DNA of 64,000 bases from Pontibacterium sp049603715. Its GTDB lineage: Bacteria > Pseudomonadota > Gammaproteobacteria > Pseudomonadales > Balneatricaceae. The DNA lies in NCBI GenBank assembly GCA_049603715.1, contig JBMYSW010000007.1:62001-126000 (forward strand), given 5' to 3'. Shown piece by piece: positions 9,316 to 18,882 of the stretch. Position numbers and translations under genes: made by a program. How positions within the stretch are numbered: the stretch's first letter is position 1; each line of letters starts with the position of its first letter. The notes under the pieces are model-generated. The model worked only from the letters and a program-made list of their open reading frames with translations. It was not told the DNA's origin and ran no database searches.

Positions 9316-10338
9316 ATGCGCGTACTCATTGTTAAAACCTCTTCCATGGGTGACTTAATCCACACCTTACCTGCACTCACCGATGCGCAAAACGCCATTC
9401 CTGGTATTCGCTTTGACTGGGTATCAGAGGCTGGTTTTGCAGAGGTGCCTACATGGCACCCGGCTGTGGATAAAGTAGTTCCTGTTTCAATTCGTCGCTG
9501 GCGAAAGTCGCTCTTTAGCCAGCAAACACGCCAAGAGTGGAAAGCCTACAAAAGCGACTTACAAAGCCGTGAATACGACCTCATTATTGATGCCCAAGGC
9601 TTAGTTAAGAGTGCAGCACTGGTCGCACGTTTAGCTAAAGGCCCAAAGGCTGGGTTTGATAAACACAGCGCTCGTGAGCCACTTGCCAGCCGTTTTTATG
9701 ACCGCACTTTTGCGGTAGAAAAACATCAACACGCGGTAGAGCGCATACGCCAACTCTTCGCTCAAGCCTTGGGTTACGAGTTACCTACAAGCTACGGCCA
9801 AGCGAATATTCAAGCAACACTGCTGGCATCGGGCCAAGCCAACTTAACCGATACATCGCCTTATTTGGTGTTTCTCCACTCCACCACTCGCCACGAAAAG
9901 CACTGGCCCGAAAGTTACTGGGAAGCGCTAATCAAGCAAGCTACAGACGCAGGCTGGAAAGTAAAATTGCCATGGGGGAGTGAAGCAGAGCAAGCACGCG
10001 CCAAGCGTCTTGCCGCGATAGCACCACAGCACGCAGAAGTGCTACCTAAGCTTAGCCTAACAAAAGTTGCAGAGGTGCTTGCGGGCGCGAGCGCAGTGGT
10101 GTCTGTGGATACGGGTTTGGCCCATTTGACGGCTGCGCTGGACAAAAACAACGTTATTTTATATGCCAGCACCAACCCAGAACTGATTGGTGGTTATGGT
10201 GCAAATCAGGTGTTTTTACAGGCTAAAGACTGTCCAGCTACCGACACAGTCACAGACCCAATCGGCTTTGCACCGCTCACGCCAGAGATCGTTTGGCAAA
10301 CTCTTTGTGAGTTTGAGTCGGTATCAGTGAAGGCTTAA
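9316..10338 (+). CDS. waaC: ADP-heptose:LPS heptosyltransferase I
   Basis: GT9 enzyme that adds the first heptose to Kdo2-lipid A. It shows VLIVKTSSMGDLIHTLPAL at the start (the SSMGD motif of WaaC), FLHSTTRHEKHWPE in the middle and SVDTGLAHLTAAL in the donor site. At 340 residues it is slightly longer than E. coli WaaC. It has a clear AAGGA ribosome site before ATG 9316. Its stop codon shares the TTAA at 10335-10338 with the stop of the convergent glycosyltransferase. Confidence 0.94.
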   Translation: MRVLIVKTSSMGDLIHTLPALTDAQNAIPGIRFDWVSEAGFAEVPTWHPAVDKVVPVSIRRWRKSLFSQQTRQEWKAYKSDLQSREYDLIIDAQGLVKSAALVARLAKGPKAGFDKHSAREPLASRFYDRTFAVEKHQHAVERIRQLFAQALGYELPTSYGQANIQATLLASGQANLTDTSPYLVFLHSTTRHEKHWPESYWEALIKQATDAGWKVKLPWGSEAEQARAKRLAAIAPQHAEVLPKLSLTKVAEVLAGASAVVSVDTGLAHLTAALDKNNVILYASTNPELIGGYGANQVFLQAKDCPATDTVTDPIGFAPLTPEIVWQTLCEFESVSVKA

Positions 10339-11144
10339 AGGTACTGGTCTAAGCCTTGGTGAGCACGGATATGGTCGGAGTTCATCGACTCCATTAAGCG
10401 AGCATAGTTTTCGTCATGGCCACTACGGTCATGCTCATTGTGCCATAAGTGCATTACCGTCGTAGCGAACTTACCGCTGGCGCACTTCACGCCCGCTCGT
10501 AGCAAGCGAATCGCAAACTCAGAGTCTTCATAGCCCCATCCAACAAAGGACTCATCAAAGCCGTTTACCCGCTCAAGGTCTTGCTTCCATACACCGAGAT
10601 TACAGGTTTTTACACCTTTCCAACGCTTAGGGTTTGCGTAACGTAACGGCCCGAGTGGTAGTTCTTTGAGACTACGAGGACGGTTAATTTCAACCTTGTA
10701 ACACTCTTTCACCGATAACTTATGCGGCGCTAGCCCGTGGGTAATCACTTCATGGCTATAAGCTTTTGATAGCAAAACGCGATTACCCGCCACAAACCAA
10801 CCTTGCTTAGCTAGGCGCTGGTGCTGAGCAATAAAACGAGGGCGAATGACACAGTCGCCATCAATGTACACAAGGTACTCTCCGGTTGCCGCCGCAGCAG
10901 CTTTATTACGAATAGCACTTGCTCTAAAGCCTTCATCTGGTTGCCAAACATGGGTTAACTCAACGCCCTTTGCCTCAAAGTCGCTACGCCATTGCTCTAT
11001 ACACACCTTGGTATCACCCGTAGAACCATCGTCTGCAATAACCACTTGCTGGCAAGGCACTTCCTGGTCCATCACACTCGCCAGCACGCGGTCTAACGCA
11101 AGTGGCCAATTATAGGTCGTAATAATTAAACTGATGGTCGGCAT
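10335..11144 (-). CDS. GT2 glycosyltransferase with galactosyltransferase-type C-terminal motif
   Basis: GT-A fold glycosyltransferase likely to extend the LPS core. It begins with SLIITTYNWPLALDRVLASV, contains DDGSTGDT, the DGDCVIRP metal-binding loop, and the GWGYEDSEFAIRLLRAG segment seen in galactosyltransferase C-terminal domains. It has 269 residues and no membrane segment. It is the last gene of the minus-strand core block, 23 bp downstream of another GT2 gene. Donor and acceptor are not identifiable; core assembly is inferred from neighbours. Confidence 0.83.
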   Translation of the reverse strand: MPTISLIITTYNWPLALDRVLASVMDQEVPCQQVVIADDGSTGDTKVCIEQWRSDFEAKGVELTHVWQPDEGFRASAIRNKAAAAATGEYLVYIDGDCVIRPRFIAQHQRLAKQGWFVAGNRVLLSKAYSHEVITHGLAPHKLSVKECYKVEINRPRSLKELPLGPLRYANPKRWKGVKTCNLGVWKQDLERVNGFDESFVGWGYEDSEFAIRLLRAGVKCASGKFATTVMHLWHNEHDRSGHDENYARLMESMNSDHIRAHQGLDQYL

Positions 11145-11167
11145 AGGTTCTAACGGCTTAATAGAAA

Positions 11168-11932
11168 TTACTGATCAGGTTTATCAGCTTGGACGGGCTG
11201 AGACAGCAGTGCAAGCTTGGCGTACTTATAATAAGTACCCTGAGCATTAGAGATGGCTAGCATTAAACCATGAGAGCCATCTAAAAAGCCCGCTTTTAAA
11301 ATATAAGTACGGAGGAACGAAAATGCGCCTTTAAACACCGCTTTTTTCACCGTCGAGCGCTTACCTGCCTCAAACTGAGCTTGTGCAGACAGCTGCGAAT
11401 ATTGATTCATTTTGTCGACTACTTGATCCAACGATGTAAACGAATAGTGAATCAGAGACGATTTAAGCTTTTGGCATTGCCCCTTCACCACCACCTTTTC
11501 GTGTACGAGGTCGTTAGTAAACTCCGCCTTGTCACGACGGAACAGGCGTAAAACATAATCAGGATGCCAGCCGCTGTGCTTGATAAAGCGACCACAGTAA
11601 GACGATAAACGAGGAATCTCAAAACCCGCCACCGCTTCATCCGAGTTCATTGCCGCTAATAGCTCTGCTTTCAACTCAGGTGAAACACGCTCATCAGCAT
11701 CAATAGACAACACCCAAGGCTGAGTCGCCATCGCCAAAGCACGGTTCTTTTGCATCCCAAATCCAGGCCAGTCGGTTTCCAGTACTTTACAACCATACTC
11801 GCGACAAATCGCCACCGTATCATCACTACTACCCGAGTCGACAACAACAATTTCGTCCGCCCACGCCACGCTTTTTAAGCAGTCAGCGATATTCGCAGAC
11901 TCGTTTCGGGTGATGATAATGACAGAGAGCAT
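11168..11932 (-). CDS. GT2 glycosyltransferase, WaaE/KdtX-like core glucosyltransferase
   Basis: The opening LSVIIITRNESANIADCLKSV, then VVVDSGSSDDT, the SIDADERVSPEL metal-binding segment and the LFRRDKAEF stretch match the WaaE/KdtX branch of GT2. That branch adds beta-1,4-glucose to the inner-core heptose in several Gram-negative bacteria. It is 254 residues long, the usual size. It lies between the O-antigen-ligase gene and another GT2 gene on the minus strand. Function as a core glucosyltransferase is a family-based inference. Confidence 0.85.
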   Translation of the reverse strand: MLSVIIITRNESANIADCLKSVAWADEIVVVDSGSSDDTVAICREYGCKVLETDWPGFGMQKNRALAMATQPWVLSIDADERVSPELKAELLAAMNSDEAVAGFEIPRLSSYCGRFIKHSGWHPDYVLRLFRRDKAEFTNDLVHEKVVVKGQCQKLKSSLIHYSFTSLDQVVDKMNQYSQLSAQAQFEAGKRSTVKKAVFKGAFSFLRTYILKAGFLDGSHGLMLAISNAQGTYYKYAKLALLSQPVQADKPDQ

Positions 11933-11943
11933 GGTTTGGTTTC

Positions 11944-13242
11944 CTAATTATCAGCTGTTGGTGGCTTAGTGCCTGCAACAAATATGAACGCAGGCATTCT
12001 AGCACCGGCAAACATCAAACTCAGCGCGCTCGCAAATAAAATGCCGTCACCGTGGTCCATGATGGATGAGTTAAATAGGCCGGCGACAAAAACTAAACCA
12101 GCAATCGGAACACCTGACTTCATCCAAGCACATTCGGCCCTGATACCCATATCTTTACTGCGGTAAAAAGCAGTGGAAAAAATAAACCCTAAATACAGCA
12201 ATATCCCGACGACACCACTTTGCATACCAATCATCAGAATCTCGTTGTGCGCATTTCTGGTTGGTTCCCAATAAGTTATAAGGGAGGAGTGTACCTGCTG
12301 ATAAGCTTGCTCAAAGCTACCCACGCCATAACCCAATATCCAGTGGTCAAAAAAGGCTAGACAAGAAACTACCCAATATTCCAGGCGAATATCGGCGACC
12401 TGTAATTGTTCAGCCAGCGCTGCCCCCTCTGGTAAAACTAGGTGCTCATGACCACTCAATACCCGTATATGATCCGCACCAAACAGAACTAATAACCCAA
12501 TCAAAACTACCAGTGCAGCAAAAACTAACCCTAGGGCTTTTTTAAAACCTAATCGCTCTAACAATGCGAATGAACATATCCCCAGAAAGCACACATAACC
12601 CGTTCGCCCGTTTTCGATAAAAAACACACTAAACGCCGTTAATAAAAAGATGCCCCAAGCCAAATAACGGTAACTTAGGTGCGAAAATACTCGCTCACTA
12701 AGCGCCAAACGTAACGTTAAATAAGCAAAAAGCGACATGGATACGCCATGAAAAATTCTATTCTTTAAACTGTGCTCATTTTCCGTCCAATCCACCCAGT
12801 CAAAATGAATTAAGTATGATGCGATTAACGATAATAACAGGCTGGCGTAAAGCACAGAGGCAGCTGCATCTCTAATGTTAGGCCGCTGTTTCAAGAGCAT
12901 GACAAAAACGGGGATAAGTAATAGCTCACGATACTTGGCCAAAAAGCTCAGTCCCTCAGTCACGGAAACGAGCCCCCACAAAGAACTCAGGCCCAGCCAA
13001 GCAAACAGTGTTAGGCCTATAGCCAAAGCAGGGTAAGCGCTTAATGTGTTTAGCCAGTAGCGCAAGGAAAACGAGCAAAGCCCAAACAATAGTGCAAACC
13101 CAAACAAAAGGTTATGTGCGGCAGTACCCAGAAGCGGAATCGTGAAAACCCCAGCAACGATCAGCCATTGTGCCACAGCTTGCAGAAGGAGCTGACTCCG
13201 ACTCGCATTAAAAAGATCTGGAGCTGTTCCTTGTTTATACAT
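11944..13242 (-). CDS. O-antigen ligase-like membrane protein (Wzy_C/WaaL family)
   Basis: Polytopic membrane protein of 432 residues with roughly ten or more hydrophobic segments. The large periplasmic loop toward the C terminus contains the family motif region EPTRNAHNEILMIGMQSG, with the conserved histidine of O-antigen ligases/polymerases. Location within a lipid A-core gene block favours WaaL, which joins undecaprenyl-linked O-antigen to the core in the periplasm. A Wzy-type polymerase has the same domain and cannot be excluded. The start is ATG 13242, seven bases after the stop of the upstream GT4 gene. Confidence 0.8.
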   Translation of the reverse strand: MYKQGTAPDLFNASRSQLLLQAVAQWLIVAGVFTIPLLGTAAHNLLFGFALLFGLCSFSLRYWLNTLSAYPALAIGLTLFAWLGLSSLWGLVSVTEGLSFLAKYRELLLIPVFVMLLKQRPNIRDAAASVLYASLLLSLIASYLIHFDWVDWTENEHSLKNRIFHGVSMSLFAYLTLRLALSERVFSHLSYRYLAWGIFLLTAFSVFFIENGRTGYVCFLGICSFALLERLGFKKALGLVFAALVVLIGLLVLFGADHIRVLSGHEHLVLPEGAALAEQLQVADIRLEYWVVSCLAFFDHWILGYGVGSFEQAYQQVHSSLITYWEPTRNAHNEILMIGMQSGVVGILLYLGFIFSTAFYRSKDMGIRAECAWMKSGVPIAGLVFVAGLFNSSIMDHGDGILFASALSLMFAGARMPAFIFVAGTKPPTADN

Positions 13243-13249
13243 TACTTCG

Positions 13250-14335
13250 TTACCTACGGTCCTTATTTAGTGAGCGATACAGCCTTACATGGCGCTCGGC
13301 TAAGCGCTGCCACGTTAGGCTAATTTCACTTGGTCGTTCTAATTCAGTTTCAGAGGCCATCAACTCAAGCGAAGCTCTCCAGCTCTCGACATCCAAAGCC
13401 AACACCTGCCCCATTTCAGACTCGATCATTGGCGCAATGCCACAGTACTCAGAAACCAAGACTCGACAGCCCGCAGCATTCGCTTCTGCAATAGCCATCC
13501 CAAAAGGTTCATTGCGTGCTGGATGCAATAACACATCGGCCTCAGCCAATAAGGCTAAAGGCTCCGCCCAACCTGTGAGTAAGTAACTATCACTTGGCCA
13601 TTGTTTGAATAGAGCGGCAATCTCGTCACATTCGGGGCCAGCAACCGTTAGGTGTAGAGTGTGATTTTGAGCAAGTGGTGCCAGTGCGTCGGCTAAAATA
13701 TCTAAGCCTTTACGCTTCCACTCTTTACCAATAAAGACACAACGTAAAGGTTCCCCAGCCATGCGTGCTTTTCGAGTTTCTCGAAGTTGATAAAAGGCTT
13801 CAGAAACGCCCGGTAGCGCAGGTTCCCCTAGGCGAGCTTTCACGCCAGGGTAGTAGTTGAGTAGTTGCTCGGCAATGGGTTGCGAGTTAGGTAAAACACA
13901 CTGAACCTGTTCACCCAACACTTCGCGACGCTCTAAAAACTCCCAAGTGCGAAGGCGAGGTGAAAGGGCATCGAGTAGCCGACGTTTACGAGTCAAAATG
14001 GAAGGCCCATGAATCGTCGTGACATGGTGCACAGCCGTGCGTTCGTGACTGTGTATCACTTCACCTTGGTGAGGATGTTGAGCAAAGTAATCACTCACCG
14101 CAGCCGAAAACTTTTTCATCGAGCGCCAACGCGGTTTTGGCTTAATCACGCCTAGGGTTTTAACGGTAATAGTGCCTTTGCATTGATCAGAGAGAATTAA
14201 AGGCTCCTCTTGTTGCTCGCATACCACAGTGACCTGCTCTCCGAGCTCTGCCAACGCGTGTGTCAGTTCCCAGACATACTTCTCCATACCACCTTTTGTT
14301 GAATAACGGCGGACAACGTGAACACTCGCCGTCAC
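13250..14335 (-). CDS. GT4 glycosyltransferase (LPS core)
   Basis: GT-B fold enzyme of 361 residues. The N-terminal half has HVVRRYSTKGGMEKYVWELT (acceptor domain with glycine loop) and the C-terminal half carries NEPFGMAIAEANAAGC, the E-x7-E nucleotide-sugar motif of GT4. It resembles core glycosyltransferases in the WaaG vicinity, but the overall match is not close enough to name it waaG. The start overlaps the stop of the upstream GT2 gene by four bases and the ligase-like gene follows after seven, so it is in the minus-strand core operon. Confidence 0.83.
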   Translation of the reverse strand: MTASVHVVRRYSTKGGMEKYVWELTHALAELGEQVTVVCEQQEEPLILSDQCKGTITVKTLGVIKPKPRWRSMKKFSAAVSDYFAQHPHQGEVIHSHERTAVHHVTTIHGPSILTRKRRLLDALSPRLRTWEFLERREVLGEQVQCVLPNSQPIAEQLLNYYPGVKARLGEPALPGVSEAFYQLRETRKARMAGEPLRCVFIGKEWKRKGLDILADALAPLAQNHTLHLTVAGPECDEIAALFKQWPSDSYLLTGWAEPLALLAEADVLLHPARNEPFGMAIAEANAAGCRVLVSEYCGIAPMIESEMGQVLALDVESWRASLELMASETELERPSEISLTWQRLAERHVRLYRSLNKDRR

Positions 14336-15246
14336 GACACCTCACCTTTTTCAACAAAAGTGGGATAGGTTTTTGCGTTTACCTTTTTGCTGACATCCGT
14401 GTAGTGCTTTTTACTCAGCTCTTTACCAAAGCGCTCTTCTAACCAGAACTTCTTGCGCACTTTTTTATCGCGCTTACTTAATTTGTAATCGGGGTTCTGG
14501 CTAAAATTCCATTCAGCATGATTTTTAAGCCAATCACTCACAATAGCTGGGTGAGTACCTTTAAACGGGCGTAAAACAGCGGTATCGATATTGCCATAAC
14601 CTGGAAAAGGCTCAGCTGGCTTATCCCAGTATTTGGAAACCTGATCGATCTTTTCTTGCATATCAGCCACGCTACGAACGTGGCCGTAATGGTAAATATT
14701 CGCGCCTGCATGAACGGCTTTTGGATAGCGGCCTTTTTTGTTTTTATCTAAAACAACAAAAAACAAACCATCAGGTGCAATGCTGCGAATTGAGTTACGA
14801 ATTACGCGCGGCGCGCGGCGGTAGCCCGACACACCCACTTGGTTAGGCGTACCATAAAAGTGGAAGAAGTCGAAATACATAGCTTCCACTTCAGGGTCAT
14901 TAAGGTGACGTTCCATCGTTTGACGAATATTCTGGCATTCGTTTTCATGCAGAACCTCGTCCCCCTCAATATAGAGAAGCCAGTCGCCGGTGCAGTTAAA
15001 CATGCCAATCATTTTTTGTTGACCGTAGACATAACCACGGTCCTGCATTTTTTCATTCCAGTGGCTGTGGACAATACGAATTTTAGGGTCGTTAATGCTT
15101 TTTAAGGCTTCTTCAGTGCCATCATCGCTCTTGCCCAATACCACAACAAACTCGTCACAAATAGGCAGCGCAGAGCGAATGCTTTCCAAAAATGGGTAGC
15201 CCAGCATGTTACCGTTTCGAATAAAGGTAAAACCACTAACTTTCAT
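14332..15246 (-). CDS. GT2-like glycosyltransferase of LPS loci
   Basis: The protein opens with MKVSGFTFIRNG, then VVLGKSDDGTEE and LYIEGDEVLHE, a GT-A type nucleotide-sugar and metal-binding arrangement common in uncharacterised LPS-locus glycosyltransferases. The C-terminal 80 residues are strongly basic and rich in aromatic residues. I prefer ATG 15246 because homology begins at MKVSG; ATG 15273 would add nine residues (MTEPVKENN) and cannot be excluded. Both follow gmhB closely on the minus strand. The donor sugar is unknown. Confidence 0.78.
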   Translation of the reverse strand: MKVSGFTFIRNGNMLGYPFLESIRSALPICDEFVVVLGKSDDGTEEALKSINDPKIRIVHSHWNEKMQDRGYVYGQQKMIGMFNCTGDWLLYIEGDEVLHENECQNIRQTMERHLNDPEVEAMYFDFFHFYGTPNQVGVSGYRRAPRVIRNSIRSIAPDGLFFVVLDKNKKGRYPKAVHAGANIYHYGHVRSVADMQEKIDQVSKYWDKPAEPFPGYGNIDTAVLRPFKGTHPAIVSDWLKNHAEWNFSQNPDYKLSKRDKKVRKKFWLEERFGKELSKKHYTDVSKKVNAKTYPTFVEKGEVS

Positions 15247-15277
15247 ATTGTTCTCTTTCACTGGCTCAGTCATGACA

Positions 15278-15820
15278 TTAACTCTGCTTTAAAAGCTCTG
15301 CCACCAGCTGACTTAAGTCTTCGTATATCCCCGTGCCCTCAGGTAATGTTTTGCCAGCATCTAATGTGCGCTGACCTTTACCTGTTTTCACTAAAAAGGG
15401 CCTTACGCCAACAGCAGCGCCCGCCTCTAAATCCCTTAGACTATCGCCCACCATGATGGCGTCATTCGCATCAACATTAAATTCGTCGAGTAGAGAGGAC
15501 ACCATACCTGGCAACGGCTTGCGGCAGCTACATTGGTCATCGGGGCCATGAGGACACCACAACACTCGGCTTATTTTGCCACCGGCCTGCTCAACCAGCT
15601 CATGCATTTTGGCGTGCATATCCGCCAAGGTTTGCTCGCTAAAGTAACCGCGAGCAATACCCGACTGGTTAGTCGCCACAGCCACAATAATGCCCGCCTG
15701 AGATAAACGAGCGATCGCCTCGGCGCTACCCGGTAACGCAATCCACTCATCCACCGACTTTACATAATCATCGGAGTCTTGGTTGATCACACCGTCGCGA
15801 TCAAGAATAACGAGCTTCAT
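15278..15820 (-). CDS. gmhB: D-glycero-beta-D-manno-heptose-1,7-bisphosphate 7-phosphatase
   Basis: HAD-family phosphatase that removes the 7-phosphate in ADP-heptose synthesis. HAD motif I is DRDGVIN with Asp7 and Asp9; motif II is ATNQSG near residue 50. The zinc-binding loop has Cys89, His91, Cys97 and Cys99 in CPHGPDDQCSC, diagnostic for GmhB. The length of 180 residues is normal. The start overlaps the gmhA stop by four bases, so it is translationally coupled with the other heptose genes. Confidence 0.95.
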   Translation of the reverse strand: MKLVILDRDGVINQDSDDYVKSVDEWIALPGSAEAIARLSQAGIIVAVATNQSGIARGYFSEQTLADMHAKMHELVEQAGGKISRVLWCPHGPDDQCSCRKPLPGMVSSLLDEFNVDANDAIMVGDSLRDLEAGAAVGVRPFLVKTGKGQRTLDAGKTLPEGTGIYEDLSQLVAELLKQS

Positions 15821-16401
15821 GCGCTCTGGTATTCCACATCCAGCGCTTCACATAAGCAGTGCCCGATAAAGATATGAGCTTCCTGAATTCGCGCCGTTTC
15901 GGTATGAGGTACACACAAGCAATGCTTGGTTTGAGACTTTAAGCGACCGCCAGTTTCACCTGTCCATGCCCACGTCATTGCACCAATTTCGTTTGCAGCC
16001 TGCATGGCATCAAGGATGTTTGCGCTATTGCCTGACGTTGATAAGCCCACCACCACATCTTCTGGGCGGCATAGTGCCTGAATTTGACGAGTGAAAACGG
16101 TCTCAAAGCTGTAGTCGTTGCTGTGGGCTGTCAAAATCGACGTATCGACAGTTAGCGCAATTGAAGCAAGAGGCGAACGCTCTGCCTTGTAACGCACCAC
16201 AAACTCAGCTGCCAAATGTTGGCTATCGGCGGCACTGCCACCGTTGCCCATAAAAATAACTTTGCCGCCAGCTTTTAACGATTCCGAGATCTGCTGGATC
16301 AGCAACTCAAAGTCAGGCAACAGCTGTTCTAAAATATCAAAAAGCTCACGATGGCGGGCTAAAGCGCCATTAAAAACCTGTGCAGTGTTTTCAGTGGTCA
16401 T
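15817..16401 (-). CDS. gmhA: Sedoheptulose-7-phosphate isomerase
   Basis: Converts sedoheptulose-7-phosphate to D-glycero-D-manno-heptose-7-phosphate, the entry step to LPS heptose. SIS-domain protein of 194 residues with GNGGSAADSQHLAAEF, STSGNS (phosphate-binding serines) and the C-terminal ETARIQEAHIFIGH with zinc/catalytic residues. I choose ATG 16401, directly after the hldD stop. A longer frame to 16452 would add 17 unrelated residues inside hldD. In this genome gmhA sits in the same operon as hldE, hldD and gmhB. Confidence 0.95.
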   Translation of the reverse strand: MTTENTAQVFNGALARHRELFDILEQLLPDFELLIQQISESLKAGGKVIFMGNGGSAADSQHLAAEFVVRYKAERSPLASIALTVDTSILTAHSNDYSFETVFTRQIQALCRPEDVVVGLSTSGNSANILDAMQAANEIGAMTWAWTGETGGRLKSQTKHCLCVPHTETARIQEAHIFIGHCLCEALDVEYQSA

Positions 16402-16402
16402 C

Positions 16403-17404
16403 TTAGTTTCCGTAGCCAAAGCGGTTGTAAATCGACTTAATCGCCGGCGCATACTGAGCGATACCCTGCTCTAACGTCATGCTTGGCGAGTAACCGAGGC
16501 GCGACTTCGACAGGGAAATATCCGCTTCGGTATGAGTTTGGTAGCCAGTGTAAGGGTTCGGGAAGTATTCCACATCCACATTGGTACCCAACACATCTTG
16601 CAAGATATCCACAATATCCTGGAAGCTACGGCAGTGGCCTGTACCCACGTTAAATACACCGCTGGTTGGCGACGCCATCGCTAAGAGGTTTGCTTCAACA
16701 ATGTCGTTGATGTGAACAAAGTCGCGGAAGATTTTATCCGAGCCTTCAAACAAGCGTGGGTTACGACCGTCTAGCAACTGAAGACCTAGCTGCAAGACCA
16801 TAGAGGCAGTTTTGCCTTTAAAGTACTCACCGTCGCCATAGGCATTAAAGTAACGTAAGCCCACGGTACGGATTGAGCTGTACTGACGACGGTAGCTTTC
16901 AGCGAGGTTGTCCATCGCCAGCTTACTCATCGCATAAACATTGTCTGGCTTTTCAACACCAATCATTTGCGGTGCCGGTGTTGGGCCATAGGTTGCTGCG
17001 CTTGATGCGTAGATCATTCGAGCACTGCAACGACGTGCAAGGTCGAGTAGATCACGGAAGGCATTTACGTTGGTGCGCATCACCAAGGTTTGATCATCAG
17101 CACGAGTATCTGAAATGGCCGCTTGGTGCAGAATGTAATCAAAACCATAACCCTCTAAACGATCGAGGTCTGCTTTGATGTTAATATCACCCGCAATCAC
17201 CTCACCACGGAATTTGGTTAGGTTTTCCCAGTGACCAAGGCTAATTAAGTTGCCGTTTTTAAAGGTTTTACCGTCTTGGAAGCGGTCAAATACCACCACT
17301 TCTGCGCTTGGCCAGCGCTTTTGAATGGTCATTGCTAGGCTGCTACCAATGAAGCCTGCACCGCCGGTAATAAGAATACGTTTACCATTTAAGTCGAGCT
17401 TCAT
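16403..17404 (-). CDS. hldD: ADP-L-glycero-D-manno-heptose 6-epimerase
   Basis: Last step of the heptose pathway: epimerises ADP-D,D-heptose to ADP-L,D-heptose. Extended SDR with GGAGFIGSSLA near residues 14-24, an SSAATYG motif, VYAMSKLAMD with the Tyr/Lys pair, and the AYGDGEYFKGKTASM segment typical of HldD substrate binding. At 333 residues it is about 20 longer than the E. coli enzyme, mostly at the N terminus. The start overlaps the hldE stop as ATGA. Confidence 0.94.
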   Translation of the reverse strand: MKLDLNGKRILITGGAGFIGSSLAMTIQKRWPSAEVVVFDRFQDGKTFKNGNLISLGHWENLTKFRGEVIAGDINIKADLDRLEGYGFDYILHQAAISDTRADDQTLVMRTNVNAFRDLLDLARRCSARMIYASSAATYGPTPAPQMIGVEKPDNVYAMSKLAMDNLAESYRRQYSSIRTVGLRYFNAYGDGEYFKGKTASMVLQLGLQLLDGRNPRLFEGSDKIFRDFVHINDIVEANLLAMASPTSGVFNVGTGHCRSFQDIVDILQDVLGTNVDVEYFPNPYTGYQTHTEADISLSKSRLGYSPSMTLEQGIAQYAPAIKSIYNRFGYGN

Positions 17405-18849
17405 AGCGAACCCTCTTCTGAACCATTATTTGATTTAATTTTATCTACAATTAACGTCGTGGAGCAGGCATCCAAAAACGCCATTAGCTCGACTTTGCCG
17501 CCATAACTTTGAACAAAGTCTGCGCCCACAACAGTATCAACACTGTAATCGCCGCCTTTTACCAACACATCGGGTTTAACCTTTTTGATCAGGCGCTCCG
17601 GCGTATCCTCACCAAAGGGTACCACCCAATCCACGGAGGCTAACGCCGCAAGCACCGTCATACGACGCTCCACTGGGTTCACTGGGCGACCTTCGCCTTT
17701 AAGGCGCTTCACCGACTCATCGCTGTTAACGGCTAAAACTAAACGATCACCGCTGGCGCGCGCTTGTTCCAAGTAGCCCACATGGCCTGCATGTAAAATA
17801 TCAAAGCAGCCATTGGTAAATACGATTTTTTCACCCGCTGCACGGGCATGTGCGAGGGCAATATCAAGCTGCTCTTCGGTAACAACACCCAACTCAACTT
17901 GCTGATCATTGATCAGCTCGCGGCCCAATTCAGGCGCGCTAATAGCAGCTGTACCCAACTTGGCGACAACAATACCTGCAGCAATGTTCGATAACGCCAC
18001 AGCTTCGGGCATTGGTACCTTCGCAGCCAGCGCAGCGGCTAGTGTTGAAATCACAGTATCGCCCGCGCCGGTCACATCAAACACTTCGCGGGCGCGAGTC
18101 GGAAAGTGTAAAGGACGATCTTCGGTAGGAATCAGGCTCATACCGTTTTCGCTGCGCGTCACCAATAGTGCATCAAGAGACAAGCTACGCGCCAGTTCTA
18201 AGCCACAATCAATAATCTCTTGTTCATGCTCGCACTTACCTACAATGGCTTCAAACTCAGACAAGTTAGGTGTCAGCAAAGTAGCACCTGCATACCGAGA
18301 GAAGTCGCTGCCTTTCGGGTCTACAAGCACCTGCTTACCGGCTGCGCGAGCAGCTTTGATTAAACCCTCTACTTGCGCAAGCGTGCCCTTACCATAGTCA
18401 GAAAAAACAACCACATCGCTCATATCGAGCAAGTTTTGCATTTTCTCTGATAACTCTGTGCCGTAGTCGGCTGCAAAAGGCTCTTCAAAATCTAGGCGAA
18501 TAAGCTGCTGGTGACGGCTAAGGACACGAAGCTTAGTGATGGTCGGCTCTTCTTTTGCCACCACCCACTCACAGTGAACACCGGCCGAGCTAAGCTGAGC
18601 ATCGAGCTCACGGCCTGCTTCGTCATTACCAATTAAGCCCACCAATGAAACCGGTGCACCCAATGCACGAATGTTCAGCGCAACGTTGGCTGCACCACCT
18701 GGGCGGCCTTCTTTTTGTCCAACCTTTACTACTGGCACAGGCGCTTCAGGCGAGATACGCCCCGTGTCACCATGCCAGTATTTATCAAGCATTACATCGC
18801 CAACAACCAGCACACGGCCTTTGTCAAAACGGGGTAATGTAAGCTTCAT
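17401..18849 (-). CDS. hldE: Bifunctional heptose-7-phosphate kinase / heptose-1-phosphate adenylyltransferase
   Basis: Two-domain enzyme of 482 residues. The N-terminal PfkB-type kinase (about 1-320) has GGAANVALNIRALG and the DVTGAGDTVISTLAAAL anion-hole/catalytic-base motif. The C-terminal nucleotidyltransferase (about 345-475) has FTNGCFDILHAGH with the HxGH signature. The fused form is usual for gammaproteobacteria. It lies 33 bp downstream of msbA, a pairing also known in Pseudomonas. Confidence 0.97.
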   Translation of the reverse strand: MKLTLPRFDKGRVLVVGDVMLDKYWHGDTGRISPEAPVPVVKVGQKEGRPGGAANVALNIRALGAPVSLVGLIGNDEAGRELDAQLSSAGVHCEWVVAKEEPTITKLRVLSRHQQLIRLDFEEPFAADYGTELSEKMQNLLDMSDVVVFSDYGKGTLAQVEGLIKAARAAGKQVLVDPKGSDFSRYAGATLLTPNLSEFEAIVGKCEHEQEIIDCGLELARSLSLDALLVTRSENGMSLIPTEDRPLHFPTRAREVFDVTGAGDTVISTLAAALAAKVPMPEAVALSNIAAGIVVAKLGTAAISAPELGRELINDQQVELGVVTEEQLDIALAHARAAGEKIVFTNGCFDILHAGHVGYLEQARASGDRLVLAVNSDESVKRLKGEGRPVNPVERRMTVLAALASVDWVVPFGEDTPERLIKKVKPDVLVKGGDYSVDTVVGADFVQSYGGKVELMAFLDACSTTLIVDKIKSNNGSEEGSL

Positions 18850-18882
18850 GTTAAATCCTCTAACTGCGCTTTTTACGCAAAA

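Noticed and set aside
17909..18397. Plus-strand ORF of 162 codons opposite hldE
   Set aside because: Antisense to a clear two-domain enzyme; Ser/Ala-rich shadow translation without motifs.
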